This document shows positions 16,881 through 25,162 of a DNA stretch of 64,000 bases, in pieces; position 1 is the first letter of the stretch, and each line of letters begins with the position of its first letter. The DNA comes from Gammaproteobacteria bacterium (GTDB lineage: Bacteria; Pseudomonadota; Gammaproteobacteria; Pseudomonadales; Azotimanducaceae). The stretch spans positions 1-64,000 of the forward strand of contig JAPPGA010000058.1 in NCBI GenBank assembly GCA_028821515.1, given 5' to 3'. The notes beneath the pieces were generated by a model. It was not told where the DNA came from, did not search any database, and saw nothing but the letters and a program-made list of their open reading frames with translations. A program made the position numbers and the translations under genes.

Positions 16881-17816
16881 CTACCGGCTGTAGTCAGCAT
16901 CCCCCGGCTTCGCCTTCGAGCCGTCCGTTCCGGCAATTGCCCGATTCCTCGGCGCGGAGGCGTATTCGCCCCGGAAGTCGCCGAACGGCCCGTCCCGCCA
17001 CTCCAGCGCGGATTTCAGGCCGTCTTCGCGGACGCGGCGGCCGAACTCCCCGGCGGCGGTACGGTGCTTGGACATCGCTTCCACGTCCGTACCGGACATC
17101 AGGCCGGTGCGTATGCCCATGATCTCGTATTGCCGGTTGACGGCGCGCTTGTTGTAGTTCAACTGGTCGTTGTCGATGTGGCCGAGGCGGCGCGCGAACC
17201 GGACGGTGAACTCTTCCAGCTCGTCCTTCGGCTTGGCATAGGTCGCCCAGCCGAAGTCCTCCATTTCTTCGCCGCTGTACCAGTCGCCGGTATAGGCGAA
17301 GGCCCGGGCCTTGCCGGGCTTCATGAACCAGGGTGCCCACATCATGTCCATGGTGCCCTGGGCGCGAACGGGCGGATAACCGACGCGGGCGTCGTCGGCC
17401 ACCATGCGCATGTCGCACATGGAAGCGAGTTCGGTCGCGCCTGCGAGACACCAGCCGTGAACCTGCGCGATGACCGGCTTGGCCAGTTCCCAGATGAGCC
17501 AGTGGCCCATCAGCGCATGCCGCGACCAGTCGTAGTGTTGCGGGTGCGTGGAGCCGGTGTCCGGCATGCCCGACCGATCGCTCGTGTAGTCGCTCTGCTC
17601 GTCGGGATTTGGCGTGAGGTCGTAGCCCGCGGAGAAGGCGCGCCCGGCCCCTTTGAGAATGATGACGCCGATAGCGGGGTCCGCCTCGGCTTCGCGCATC
17701 GCGTCGTAAACCTCCCCGCGCAGGGCATGGCTCAGCGCGTTCAGCTTCTCCGGCCGGTTCAGCGTGACGAACGCCAGCCGATCGTCGGTCTCGTAGATGA
17801 TGTTGTTGTAGCCCAT
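16881..17816 (-). CDS. Enoyl-CoA hydratase/isomerase family (crotonase) protein
   Basis: A 311-residue crotonase-fold protein. The first oxyanion-hole segment is AGRAFSAGYDL; the second region, GWCLAGATELASMCDMRMVADDARVGYPPVR, has the family GxxxxGG-like turn and a later catalytic-side loop. ATG 17816 is preceded by AAAGGAAA; the upstream extension to 17867 was rejected. The C-terminal 80 residues are longer than in a simple hydratase. The acyl-CoA substrate is unknown. It is divergent from the IF-2B-like gene with 235 bases of hairpin-rich DNA between. Confidence 0.83.
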   Translation of the reverse strand: MGYNNIIYETDDRLAFVTLNRPEKLNALSHALRGEVYDAMREAEADPAIGVIILKGAGRAFSAGYDLTPNPDEQSDYTSDRSGMPDTGSTHPQHYDWSRHALMGHWLIWELAKPVIAQVHGWCLAGATELASMCDMRMVADDARVGYPPVRAQGTMDMMWAPWFMKPGKARAFAYTGDWYSGEEMEDFGWATYAKPKDELEEFTVRFARRLGHIDNDQLNYNKRAVNRQYEIMGIRTGLMSGTDVEAMSKHRTAAGEFGRRVREDGLKSALEWRDGPFGDFRGEYASAPRNRAIAGTDGSKAKPGDADYSR

Positions 17817-17938
17817 GACGTTTCCTTTCTCTTCGGCGGGATTGAAGCCCGCCGAAATACTATCCATCTGCTTGAGGGATGGAAATAGAGGCGTCCGTCC
17901 TGTCCAATTCTCCCGACGGAGCCTTCAGCCCTGGGAGC

Positions 17939-17955
17939 GCGAGGGTGCCCCTCGC
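17939..17955. repeat. Short hairpin repeat, copy 1 (GCGAGGG...CCCTCGC)
   Basis: A 7-base stem GCGAGGG/CCCTCGC with a 3-base loop, flanked by GGGAGC on the left and AAG on the right. A second copy with the same flanks occurs at 37073-37091. It lies between divergent genes, so it is not simply a terminator of either. Confidence 0.5.
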
Positions 17956-17989
17956 AAGAAAAGGAGCTTCCCCGACCGCTGACGCGTAA

Positions 17990-18007
17990 GGAAGTGCGGG
18001 CACTTCC
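17990..18007. repeat. Perfect hairpin in the same intergenic region
   Basis: Arms GGAAGTGC and GCACTTCC are separated by two G residues. It begins 35 bases after the previous hairpin and 45 bases before the IF-2B-like GTG start. It could be a cruciform or transcript structure affecting the downstream gene. Confidence 0.45.
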
Positions 18008-18051
18008 CCGTCGCTGGAGGCGTACTCCCATAGAAGAAGCATGGTTACGCT

Positions 18052-18819
18052 GTGAACACTGAACCTTTCCCGGACAAGCTCGCGCGGGAACTTGCGGACA
18101 ATACCGTCGATGGTGCGGGTACTTTGGCCAGGCAGGCGCTGCGCGGATTGCGCGCGCATATCGAGACTGCGGAAGGGGTCGATATCGAGTCCGTGTTTGA
18201 CTGGGTGCGAACGCTTCAACATGCGCGGCCGGGCATCGGCGCCATCGGTAGCCTGTTACAGCACTGGATGGACAGCATGCCGGCGGTCGAAGGCGGGCAG
18301 GACGAGGTGCGGAAAACGGCCATACGGCACTGCGACCGCGTCCTGGCCAGCGCCGATTCGGCACTGGCACAGACGATTCAACTGGGACGTGCGCGCCTGT
18401 CGGGCATGCCAGGCCGGATCGTGACGCACAGTGCATCCTCGACGATTCGGCAACTGCTTGCCGCCGTGGCACCGGGCCGGGTGATCGTTGGAGCCTCCGA
18501 ACCGGGTGGAGAAGGCCGCAGCCTGGCGGCCGAACTCGGAGCGCGTTGCGTGAGCGATGCGGATGCCGTGCGACAGGTCAGCCAGGCGGCGGCAGTGCTG
18601 GTAGGTGCCGACGCCATCGGGATGCATTCCTTCGTGAACAAGGTCGGCACCCTTGCCCTGGCCGAGGCGGCGCACGAGGCCGGTACGCCGATCTTCGTTG
18701 TTGCCGAGAGCTTCAAGTGGGTTCCCCTGGCGGACCCGCCAGTGGTTGAACCCGCGTTCGAGGCTGTCCCTAACGCCCTGGTGAGGGAATTCCTGGCGGA
18801 CAACCTGTTTCGATCCTGA
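18052..18819 (+). CDS. Initiation factor 2B alpha/beta/delta-like protein
   Basis: A 255-residue member of the eIF-2B / MtnA / ribose-1,5-bisphosphate isomerase superfamily. The C-terminal Rossmann half shows the family pattern VLVGADAIGMHSFVNKVGTLALAEAAHEAGTPIFVVAESFKW. The N-terminal helical half is shorter than in MtnA, and the MtnA catalytic Cys region is not evident. Bacteria lack eIF2, so a sugar-phosphate isomerase or regulatory role is likelier. The start is GTG. The neighbours do not indicate a pathway. Confidence 0.75.
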   Translation: MNTEPFPDKLARELADNTVDGAGTLARQALRGLRAHIETAEGVDIESVFDWVRTLQHARPGIGAIGSLLQHWMDSMPAVEGGQDEVRKTAIRHCDRVLASADSALAQTIQLGRARLSGMPGRIVTHSASSTIRQLLAAVAPGRVIVGASEPGGEGRSLAAELGARCVSDADAVRQVSQAAAVLVGADAIGMHSFVNKVGTLALAEAAHEAGTPIFVVAESFKWVPLADPPVVEPAFEAVPNALVREFLADNLFRS

Positions 18820-18941
18820 TCCATCTTGCCGTCGTACGGGATGTGCGATCCGTGTTCAGCGGCTGTTCATGGAACCCGCAATACGATGCCTCCCATTGAC
18901 GCGCCGACAGGCGCGCCCCATGAACTCTGGAGCCACGACAA

Positions 18942-19415
18942 ATGAAGACATCGAATCTCAATCTCGGCATGGCCGCGGCCCTGGTGGCCGCGGGTCTTGT
19001 GCTCGGGGCCTGCGCCACGCAGCCTCAACCTGTCGCTGACGCGACACCGTCCCCGAGTGTCGACGAGATACTCGCCAGCGCACCGCAGCCAGACGGAAAC
19101 TCCCGACCGGTAAGTTGCTTGCCGGACACCGCCTACACCGATGTCGAGGTGATCAACCCGGAACTTCTCCTGTTCCATGGACTTGGCGACCGGATGTGGC
19201 TGAACCAGACGCGGCAGGCCTGCCTCGGGTCGCGCATTGATCCCGTCCTGGCGTTCGACATGCGCCGCGGGCGGCTGTGCGACCTCGACTCCGTTGCCGT
19301 CGCCGACAACATCGGAGGGCACTGGTCGACCGGTGCCGCATGCAGCCTCGGCAAGTTCGCTCCCGTCTCCCCGGAACAGGCCGAACTGGTCAGGGCGGAG
19401 CTGTCGAGAAGCTGA
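18942..19415 (+). CDS. Lipoprotein of unknown function (DUF6491-like)
   Basis: A 157-residue predicted lipoprotein: signal MKTSNLNLGMAAALVAAGLVLGAC with lipobox LGAC, so it should be membrane-anchored in the envelope. The mature part carries four cysteines (SCLPD, QACLG, RLCDL, AACSLG) and the phrases VINPELLLFHGLGDRMWLNQ and GxLGKFAPVS that resemble DUF6491 proteins. This assignment is from memory of the family pattern and is tentative. No function is known. Confidence 0.65.
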   Translation: MKTSNLNLGMAAALVAAGLVLGACATQPQPVADATPSPSVDEILASAPQPDGNSRPVSCLPDTAYTDVEVINPELLLFHGLGDRMWLNQTRQACLGSRIDPVLAFDMRRGRLCDLDSVAVADNIGGHWSTGAACSLGKFAPVSPEQAELVRAELSRS

Positions 19416-19445
19416 AACGTTCCAGCCGTCTCTTGGGGTAGGGGC

Positions 19446-20456
19446 CTACCGCGTGGGCATACCCGCGGCCCGGTAGGCCGCATCGATGACGCGCATCTGC
19501 TTTACCGCGTCTTCAGCGTCCGTCGGTAGTGGCGTGCCGTTGCGCACGGCATCCACGAAGGCGTCCAGTTGATACGCGTAGGTCGGCCGGTGTGAGAGCG
19601 TCTCGCGGGTGGTTTCGCCATCGACCGTCAGCTCGATGAAATGCGAATTCTGGGGCAGCAGCGGGTTGTCCACCAGGAGGCTGCCTCGATCGCCCTCGAC
19701 GCGTAGTTCGGCGACGTAACTCTCCTCGATCATGGATCCGAGCGTCGTTGCGACAACCCCGTCGGCCAGGCGGTGTTCGGCCCTTAGCCAGAGGTCCACG
19801 TCGGGATTGCCGATGCGCGCCTCGGCACCGACAACTTCCGGTTCTTGGCGCGCGATGTGGCGCAGCCACGATATGGGATAGCAACCGATGTCCATCGTTG
19901 CGCCGCCGCCGGTCTCGTAGTTCATGCGGATGTCGGTGGTTGCGGGGGTCCTGATGCCGAAGCGTGCATCGATGCGCTGGATCGGACCGAGGACTCCCGA
20001 GTCGTAGATTTCCATCGCGCGCAGAAAGACGGGGTGGTAGCGGGTGTGGAACCCCTCGATCAGCACCAGGCCGGTTTCGCGTGCGATCGCCGCCATCTCT
20101 TCCGCCTCCACGGCGTTCAGCGCAAACGACTTCTCGCACAACACGTGCTTGCCGGCGCGCAACGCCTTGATGGTGTATTCGTGGTGGTGGCTGATAGGCA
20201 GCGGGTTGTAGATGGCATCCAGGGTCGGGTCGAGGATGACCTCGTCGTAGCTGTCGTAGACGGACTCGACGCCGTGCTTTTCGGCGAACGTCTCGGCGCG
20301 CGAGCGATCCCGAGCGGCCACGGCGGCGACCGTGACATCGGGGTTGTCCGCGGCCGGCCCGGTGAGGCCTCCGGGCGTGATCCGAGCCACGCCCAATGTC
20401 CCGAAACGAAGAGGATTCGCCAAGTTCGCGGTTCTACAGTTGGAGTCGAGCGCCAT
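19446..20456 (-). CDS. Gfo/Idh/MocA family oxidoreductase (dihydrodiol dehydrogenase-like)
   Basis: A 336-residue NAD(P)-dependent oxidoreductase. The N-terminal Rossmann half starts FGTLGVARITP and includes AGKHVLCEKSFALN with the catalytic EK pair. The C-terminal half has YETGGGATMDIGCYPISWLRHI, the stretch seen in dimeric dihydrodiol dehydrogenases and related sugar oxidoreductases. ATG 20456 was chosen since the alignable domain starts about 15 residues later; no clear Shine-Dalgarno supports it. It is divergent from the alpha/beta hydrolase with about 190 bases between. Confidence 0.8.
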   Translation of the reverse strand: MALDSNCRTANLANPLRFGTLGVARITPGGLTGPAADNPDVTVAAVAARDRSRAETFAEKHGVESVYDSYDEVILDPTLDAIYNPLPISHHHEYTIKALRAGKHVLCEKSFALNAVEAEEMAAIARETGLVLIEGFHTRYHPVFLRAMEIYDSGVLGPIQRIDARFGIRTPATTDIRMNYETGGGATMDIGCYPISWLRHIARQEPEVVGAEARIGNPDVDLWLRAEHRLADGVVATTLGSMIEESYVAELRVEGDRGSLLVDNPLLPQNSHFIELTVDGETTRETLSHRPTYAYQLDAFVDAVRNGTPLPTDAEDAVKQMRVIDAAYRAAGMPTR

Positions 20457-20643
20457 GTTAAGGAGCGGTCTTGCTTGCGTCGAGTCTGGCGCCCGCACTT
20501 GCCAGGGGACCGTTCGAATCGCCTTGAGGGGCATGCCAGAAACGGTTCGCGGGCGGGCACCGGTCCGAAACCGGCGCGGCTCGCGGCGATACGCTAAGAT
20601 GCGCCCGCCTCCTCAAATGTCCACGAGAGAGTTTCGGTCCGCC

Positions 20644-21537
20644 ATGGCAAGGTTCACGGCAAAGAGCGGTGAAATCTACTTCGAGCACTCGGGTTCACGC
20701 GCCGATCCCCGTGTGCTCCTCATCCAGGGCCTCGGATGCCAGGTCGTCCACTGGCCTGACTCGCTTATCGAAGGCCTGGTAGACACGGGCCTGTGCGCGG
20801 TCACGTTCGATAACCGGGATTCGGGCCTGTCCCACGGCTCCGAAGCACCTCCGCCCTCCCTGGTGTCGCTACTGGCGGCGCGCGACGATCCGGGGGACCT
20901 TGTTCCCGCGTACTCGCTGTCGGACATGGCGCGGGATGCGGTGGACCTGCTCGATCACATCGGCCAGGGCGGCGCCCATGTCATTGGCGTGTCGATGGGC
21001 GGCATGATCGGCCAGCGCATGGCGATCGAGCATCCGGACCGCGTCTACAGCCTGACTTCGATCATGTCGTCCACGGGAAATCCGGGATTGCCGCCGCCGA
21101 GCGAGGAAGCCGTGGGGGCGCTGCTCGCGTCATCGGGTGTGGAGGCCGCCAAGGCCGCCATACCGTTGAGCATCCAGGCATGGCAGGTTTTTGCGGGGCC
21201 GCATTTTGACTCCGAGAAAGTGGGCGGCGCCCGGTTTGCGGGGCTTGCCATCGAGCGCGCCTACCGGCCGGACGGAACGCTCAGGCAGCTTGCCGCGATT
21301 CTCGCCGACGGTGATCGGCGTGCAGACCTAGAAGGGCTTGAGGTCCCGACCCTGGTAATACACGGAGACGCCGATCCCCTGGTTCCCCCCGAGGCGGGAC
21401 GTGACACCGCCGCCGTCGTTCCGGGCTCCACCTATCTCGAAATCGAAAAGCTCGGCCACGATATGCCTGAGCCCGTGTTGGGCGAAATTGTCGCCGCCAT
21501 CACCGCCCACATCCACGACGTGGAGGTCACCCGCTAA
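20644..21537 (+). CDS. Alpha/beta hydrolase
   Basis: A 297-residue alpha/beta hydrolase fold protein. The nucleophile elbow is GVSMGG, the oxyanion region LLIQGLGCQ, the acid HGDADPLVP, and the late His GHDMP, giving a complete Ser-Asp-His triad. Related enzymes include aclacinomycin methylesterase RdmC and 3-oxoadipate enol-lactonase-like esterases. Three in-frame ATGs (20599, 20617, 20644) are possible; I chose the last because the fold begins there, but the start is uncertain. The substrate is unknown. Confidence 0.82.
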   Translation: MARFTAKSGEIYFEHSGSRADPRVLLIQGLGCQVVHWPDSLIEGLVDTGLCAVTFDNRDSGLSHGSEAPPPSLVSLLAARDDPGDLVPAYSLSDMARDAVDLLDHIGQGGAHVIGVSMGGMIGQRMAIEHPDRVYSLTSIMSSTGNPGLPPPSEEAVGALLASSGVEAAKAAIPLSIQAWQVFAGPHFDSEKVGGARFAGLAIERAYRPDGTLRQLAAILADGDRRADLEGLEVPTLVIHGDADPLVPPEAGRDTAAVVPGSTYLEIEKLGHDMPEPVLGEIVAAITAHIHDVEVTR

Positions 21538-21630
21538 GAAAGGCCGGGGGTGGATGACTGACCCGCCGGCACCGTGTTTTCCTTCCCTGCCGAGCGTAGG
21601 ATGCCCCTCGAAGGTTGAGGAGATTTGGGC

Positions 21631-23025
21631 ATGAGCGAACTGTGGAGGCGAACCGCCGGCGATCTGGCCGCATTGATCCGCGCAGGTGAGGTTTCGAGCC
21701 GCGAGGTGGTGCAGGCGCACCTCGACCGAATCGAAGAAGTGAACCCGAGCATCACCGCGGTGACCGTGACGCTCGGCGAAAGCGCGCTCGCGGCGGCCGA
21801 CGCCGCCGATGCTGCATCGGGCGATGATCTTGGTCCGCTGCACGGCGTACCGTTCAGCATCAAGGAAAACATCGACTGCGTCGGCTCGCCGACCACGAAC
21901 GGCGTGCCTGCGCTCGCGGAATTCCTGCCGGAACGAGATGCCGTGATTGTCGAACGCATGAAGCGGGCCGGTGGAATCCCGCTTGCACGCACCAACATGC
22001 CGGAAATGGGTGTACGGCTCGACACGGACAACCCGCTCCGCGGCCGCACGCGCAACCCGTGGAATCCCAACCTGACGCCGGGCGGCTCAAGCGGCGGCGA
22101 GGCGTCGGCTCTTGCCACTGGCATGACGCCGTTCGGACTCGGCAACGATATCGGTGGATCCCTGCGCAATCCGGCGTATTGCTGCGGGATTGCCTCGCTC
22201 AAACCGACGGTGGGCCGCATTCCGCTGGCGACGGCGAACCTCGCGGATTTCGGCGTGGCGAACGCGTTCCTGACCGACGGTCCGATGGCGCGCTCCGTAG
22301 CCGACCTGAGGCTCGGGCTGTTGATCCTGGCCGGCCGCGACCGATCCGATCCGCAATCGGTGGATGCACCGTTGGCTGGCCCGGTTCCAGAGCATCCGCG
22401 CGCCGCGCTGGTCACGAGGATCCCAGGCGTCGAACTGCCTGCGGCGACCGTTTCCGAGATCGAGCGGGCGGGCTGCGCCCTCGCGGATCAGGGCTGGGAG
22501 GTCGAGGAGGCCGAAGCGCCGGAACTCGACCGTGTCAATGACATCTGGGGCAAGGTGATCACGTACGACTCGGATGTCCTGTTTGCGGAGATGGGGCCCA
22601 TATTGCGACCCGTCGTCTATGAGTCCCTGGTAAGGATGGCGGGGCATTTCGACGCGCGCAGCATGCCGAACGTGGCGATACACCGCGAGCGCCGCCGGCT
22701 TCGGGCGCTCTGGTCGGAGTGGCTGACCGGGTACGCCGTCGCCATTGGTCCGACCTGGACGTGCACGCCGTGGGAGATCGACGCGGACCTCGACCCCGAG
22801 GGGGGATTGCAGGTGTTCCTCGACACGATCCGGTTCATCACGCCGGGCAACGTGTTGGGAATCCCGGGGTTGGCGTTACCGACGGGCGTCGCCGACGGGC
22901 TTCCCAGCGGCGTTCAGATCTATGCCGAACTCTATCGGGACGATCTCTGCCTGATGGCGGCGGAGGCGATCGAGGCGGAGAGCCCGATGCCCACGCCCAT
23001 CGATCCCGTCGTACCTTCGGCCTGA
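21631..23025 (+). CDS. Amidase (amidase signature family)
   Basis: A 464-residue amidase signature enzyme with the full Ser-cisSer-Lys triad: Lys in FSIKENIDC, cis-Ser in GGSSGGEASALATGM, and the nucleophile Ser in GNDIGGSLRNPA. It hydrolyses a carboxamide to acid and ammonia; GatA-type tRNA amidotransferase is unlikely because gatB and gatC are absent. GAGGAGA precedes the ATG. The end is 2 bases from the convergent OFA transporter stop, leaving no room for separate terminators. Confidence 0.87.
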   Translation: MSELWRRTAGDLAALIRAGEVSSREVVQAHLDRIEEVNPSITAVTVTLGESALAAADAADAASGDDLGPLHGVPFSIKENIDCVGSPTTNGVPALAEFLPERDAVIVERMKRAGGIPLARTNMPEMGVRLDTDNPLRGRTRNPWNPNLTPGGSSGGEASALATGMTPFGLGNDIGGSLRNPAYCCGIASLKPTVGRIPLATANLADFGVANAFLTDGPMARSVADLRLGLLILAGRDRSDPQSVDAPLAGPVPEHPRAALVTRIPGVELPAATVSEIERAGCALADQGWEVEEAEAPELDRVNDIWGKVITYDSDVLFAEMGPILRPVVYESLVRMAGHFDARSMPNVAIHRERRRLRALWSEWLTGYAVAIGPTWTCTPWEIDADLDPEGGLQVFLDTIRFITPGNVLGIPGLALPTGVADGLPSGVQIYAELYRDDLCLMAAEAIEAESPMPTPIDPVVPSA

Positions 23026-23027
23026 CC

Positions 23028-24380
23028 TCAGGCCTCGCGCGGCCGCGGCTCGATACCGAACTCCCGCAGGGTGCCTTCCACCGTCGGTCGGGACACCTGG
23101 ATCCGGTCGTCGCGCAGGAGGAAGGTGAAGACATAGCCGAACACAAGCATTACGACACCGATAAGGAAGCAGTACGTGACCGCGCGGTCAGGAAACTGGT
23201 CCATCAGGTACCCCACGTATAGGGGACCGAAGACGCCCGCTGCCGACCAGGCGGTAAGTATGGTGCCGTAGACCGCGGACATCCGCTCTGTGCCAAACAC
23301 GTCCGTGACGAAGGAGGGCATGGTGGCGAAGCCGCCGCCAAAGCAGAGCAGGATGTAGCAGACGAGGATCGAGAAGATCCAGGGATTGGTTTCGGTCATC
23401 AGGATGCCGAAGACAACGACCTGGCTGCCGAGGAGTATCTGGAACACCCGCACGCGGCCGATGCGGTCGGACAGGAGTCCCCACAACAGGCGCCCGACGC
23501 CGTTGCAGAGCGAACTGACGGCGATGAGCGTAGCCCCGTAGCCGGCGAGTACTTCAGGCTCGAGCGACGAATCAGCCAGGCCCCAGACATCCTGCAGGAG
23601 CGGCGACTGGAAACTGATGACAGAGATGCCGGCAGCGATGTTGAAGAAGAAGACGATCCACATGATGGCGTATTCGGGGGATGTAAGGCACGCCTTCATG
23701 GGCGGTGCCGCCTCCGGTTCGGGTTGCGGAACCGGCGCCTCTTGTCCCTCCTGTTCCTCTTCTTCGGTGGACTTCGTTGGATCGAAATCGGCTGGCGGAT
23801 CGGCCATGAAGAAACTGACGGGTATCAGGATGCAGGCGAAGATGATGCCGAGCCAGAAGAACACCATCGTCAGGTCATGCTGGGTCTGCACCACGAGGAA
23901 CGGAGCCAGCCCCTTGCTCAGTAGAAGTGCGCCCACGCCGAAGCCCATCACCGTGATGCCGGTAGCCAGGCCTTTGTGGTCGGGGAACCACTTCGACGCC
24001 GTCGCCACCGGCGTCACGTATCCCAGGCCGATGCCCGCGCCGCCCATGACGCCATACCCGACGTAGAAGAGGAAGAGGAGATCCAGTTCGAGGGCGAGGC
24101 TGCCGATCAGGTAGCCGCCGCAGAACATCACGCTGCCTGCAAGGGCCAGCTTTCGCGGGCCGAGCCGAGGTAGCGCCATGCCTCCCCAGGCGGCCGAAAT
24201 ACCCAAGGAAAAGATCGTGATGCTGAAAGCCGCGGCAGTTTGCCCCCAGGTCCAGCCAAACTGCTCCACGAGCATCTTCTGGAAGAAGCTCCACGCGTAC
24301 ACGGTCCCGAGGCAAAGCTGCAGGGCCGTGCAACTCGCGAGTATCAGCCAGCGGCGAACGTCGGGAAAGCGTATCGGCAT
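23028..24380 (-). CDS. MFS transporter of the oxalate/formate antiporter (OFA) family
   Basis: A 450-residue major facilitator with twelve predicted membrane spans and the OFA pattern: LCLGTVYAWSFFQ in helix 1, GGAGIGLGYVTPVATASKWFPDHKGLATGI in helices 4-5, and the LLWGLLSDRIGR loop after helix 8. A central acidic/Pro-rich loop (near residues 205-230) separates the two halves. OFA proteins carry organic anions such as oxalate, formate or monocarboxylates. It ends a three-gene unit, 5 bases after the HAMP sensor gene. Transport of formate to the Fds enzyme is possible but distance makes it speculative. Confidence 0.85.
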   Translation of the reverse strand: MPIRFPDVRRWLILASCTALQLCLGTVYAWSFFQKMLVEQFGWTWGQTAAAFSITIFSLGISAAWGGMALPRLGPRKLALAGSVMFCGGYLIGSLALELDLLFLFYVGYGVMGGAGIGLGYVTPVATASKWFPDHKGLATGITVMGFGVGALLLSKGLAPFLVVQTQHDLTMVFFWLGIIFACILIPVSFFMADPPADFDPTKSTEEEEQEGQEAPVPQPEPEAAPPMKACLTSPEYAIMWIVFFFNIAAGISVISFQSPLLQDVWGLADSSLEPEVLAGYGATLIAVSSLCNGVGRLLWGLLSDRIGRVRVFQILLGSQVVVFGILMTETNPWIFSILVCYILLCFGGGFATMPSFVTDVFGTERMSAVYGTILTAWSAAGVFGPLYVGYLMDQFPDRAVTYCFLIGVVMLVFGYVFTFLLRDDRIQVSRPTVEGTLREFGIEPRPREA

Positions 24381-24385
24381 GGCAC

Positions 24386-25147
24386 TCAGGCCGTCGGGCC
24401 GGCCGGCCCTGGCGGAGCCTCGTCGTCCCGGGACTCGCCCCGCGAGAAGTACAGGAAGAGCCGCGCCAGTTGCCCCGCCTCGTCCTTGCGTTCAAGGACC
24501 TCGCCGCGACTCGACACCTCCTTTTCTTCGTTGCGCGCGAGCGCCACCGCGTAGGCGAGAACGTCCCGCAGGGGATTTGCCGCCAGCTTGACGAACCACA
24601 GCGCCGCGGCCACGCCCACCGCGAAAATGATGCAGACCAGGTACAACTGCCTGCCGATGGCGCGCTGGACCTTCAGTGCGATGACCCCGGTGTCCATGCC
24701 GAGACGGACGGTGCCGGCGACGCCTGCCAGGATCGGGCGACCCACCTCTACGAAGTGGCCCATACCATCAATCTTCCGTTCGACCGTTTCGGTGGAGGTG
24801 GGATCGTCCGCGAGGATCTCTGCCGGGATGCCGGGAACGAACGTATGTGCCAGGAACTCGCCGGTCTCGTCCGCGATGTATATGTAGCTGATGCCCTGGA
24901 TTTCGACGAACTGGTCGATCAGGGACTGCAGGGCGGCGAGGTCGCGATTCAGCAGGATGTCGACGCTCGAGTCCGCGATGGTCTTCGCTATGTCCTTGCT
25001 GTTGTCTTCGTATTCTGCCGACAGGTAGTCGTTGACGGTGTAGATGAGCAGGATCGAAGTCGACAGTCCGATGATCCCGAACAGGGAAAGCACGCCGAAC
25101 AACGTCTTCTGGAACAGCTTCTGGACCTTGATGTCGGAGAGCTTCAC
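24386..25147 (-). CDS. Membrane sensor with periplasmic domain and HAMP-like end, no output domain
   Basis: A 253-residue protein with a transmembrane helix at about 15-37, a periplasmic segment (about 38-165) resembling a small sensory domain (ISYIYIADETGEFLAHTF), a second helix at about 168-187 and a HAMP-like cytoplasmic stretch (about 188-235) ending in a short acidic, Pro-rich tail. This is the front half of a sensor kinase or chemoreceptor with nothing attached. A GTG start follows GAGGG. It sits between a periplasmic binding protein (15-base gap) and an OFA transporter (5-base gap), so it may report ligand binding to an unknown partner. Confidence 0.75.
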   Translation of the reverse strand: MKLSDIKVQKLFQKTLFGVLSLFGIIGLSTSILLIYTVNDYLSAEYEDNSKDIAKTIADSSVDILLNRDLAALQSLIDQFVEIQGISYIYIADETGEFLAHTFVPGIPAEILADDPTSTETVERKIDGMGHFVEVGRPILAGVAGTVRLGMDTGVIALKVQRAIGRQLYLVCIIFAVGVAAALWFVKLAANPLRDVLAYAVALARNEEKEVSSRGEVLERKDEAGQLARLFLYFSRGESRDDEAPPGPAGPTA

Positions 25148-25162
25148 GAAACGTACCCTCGC

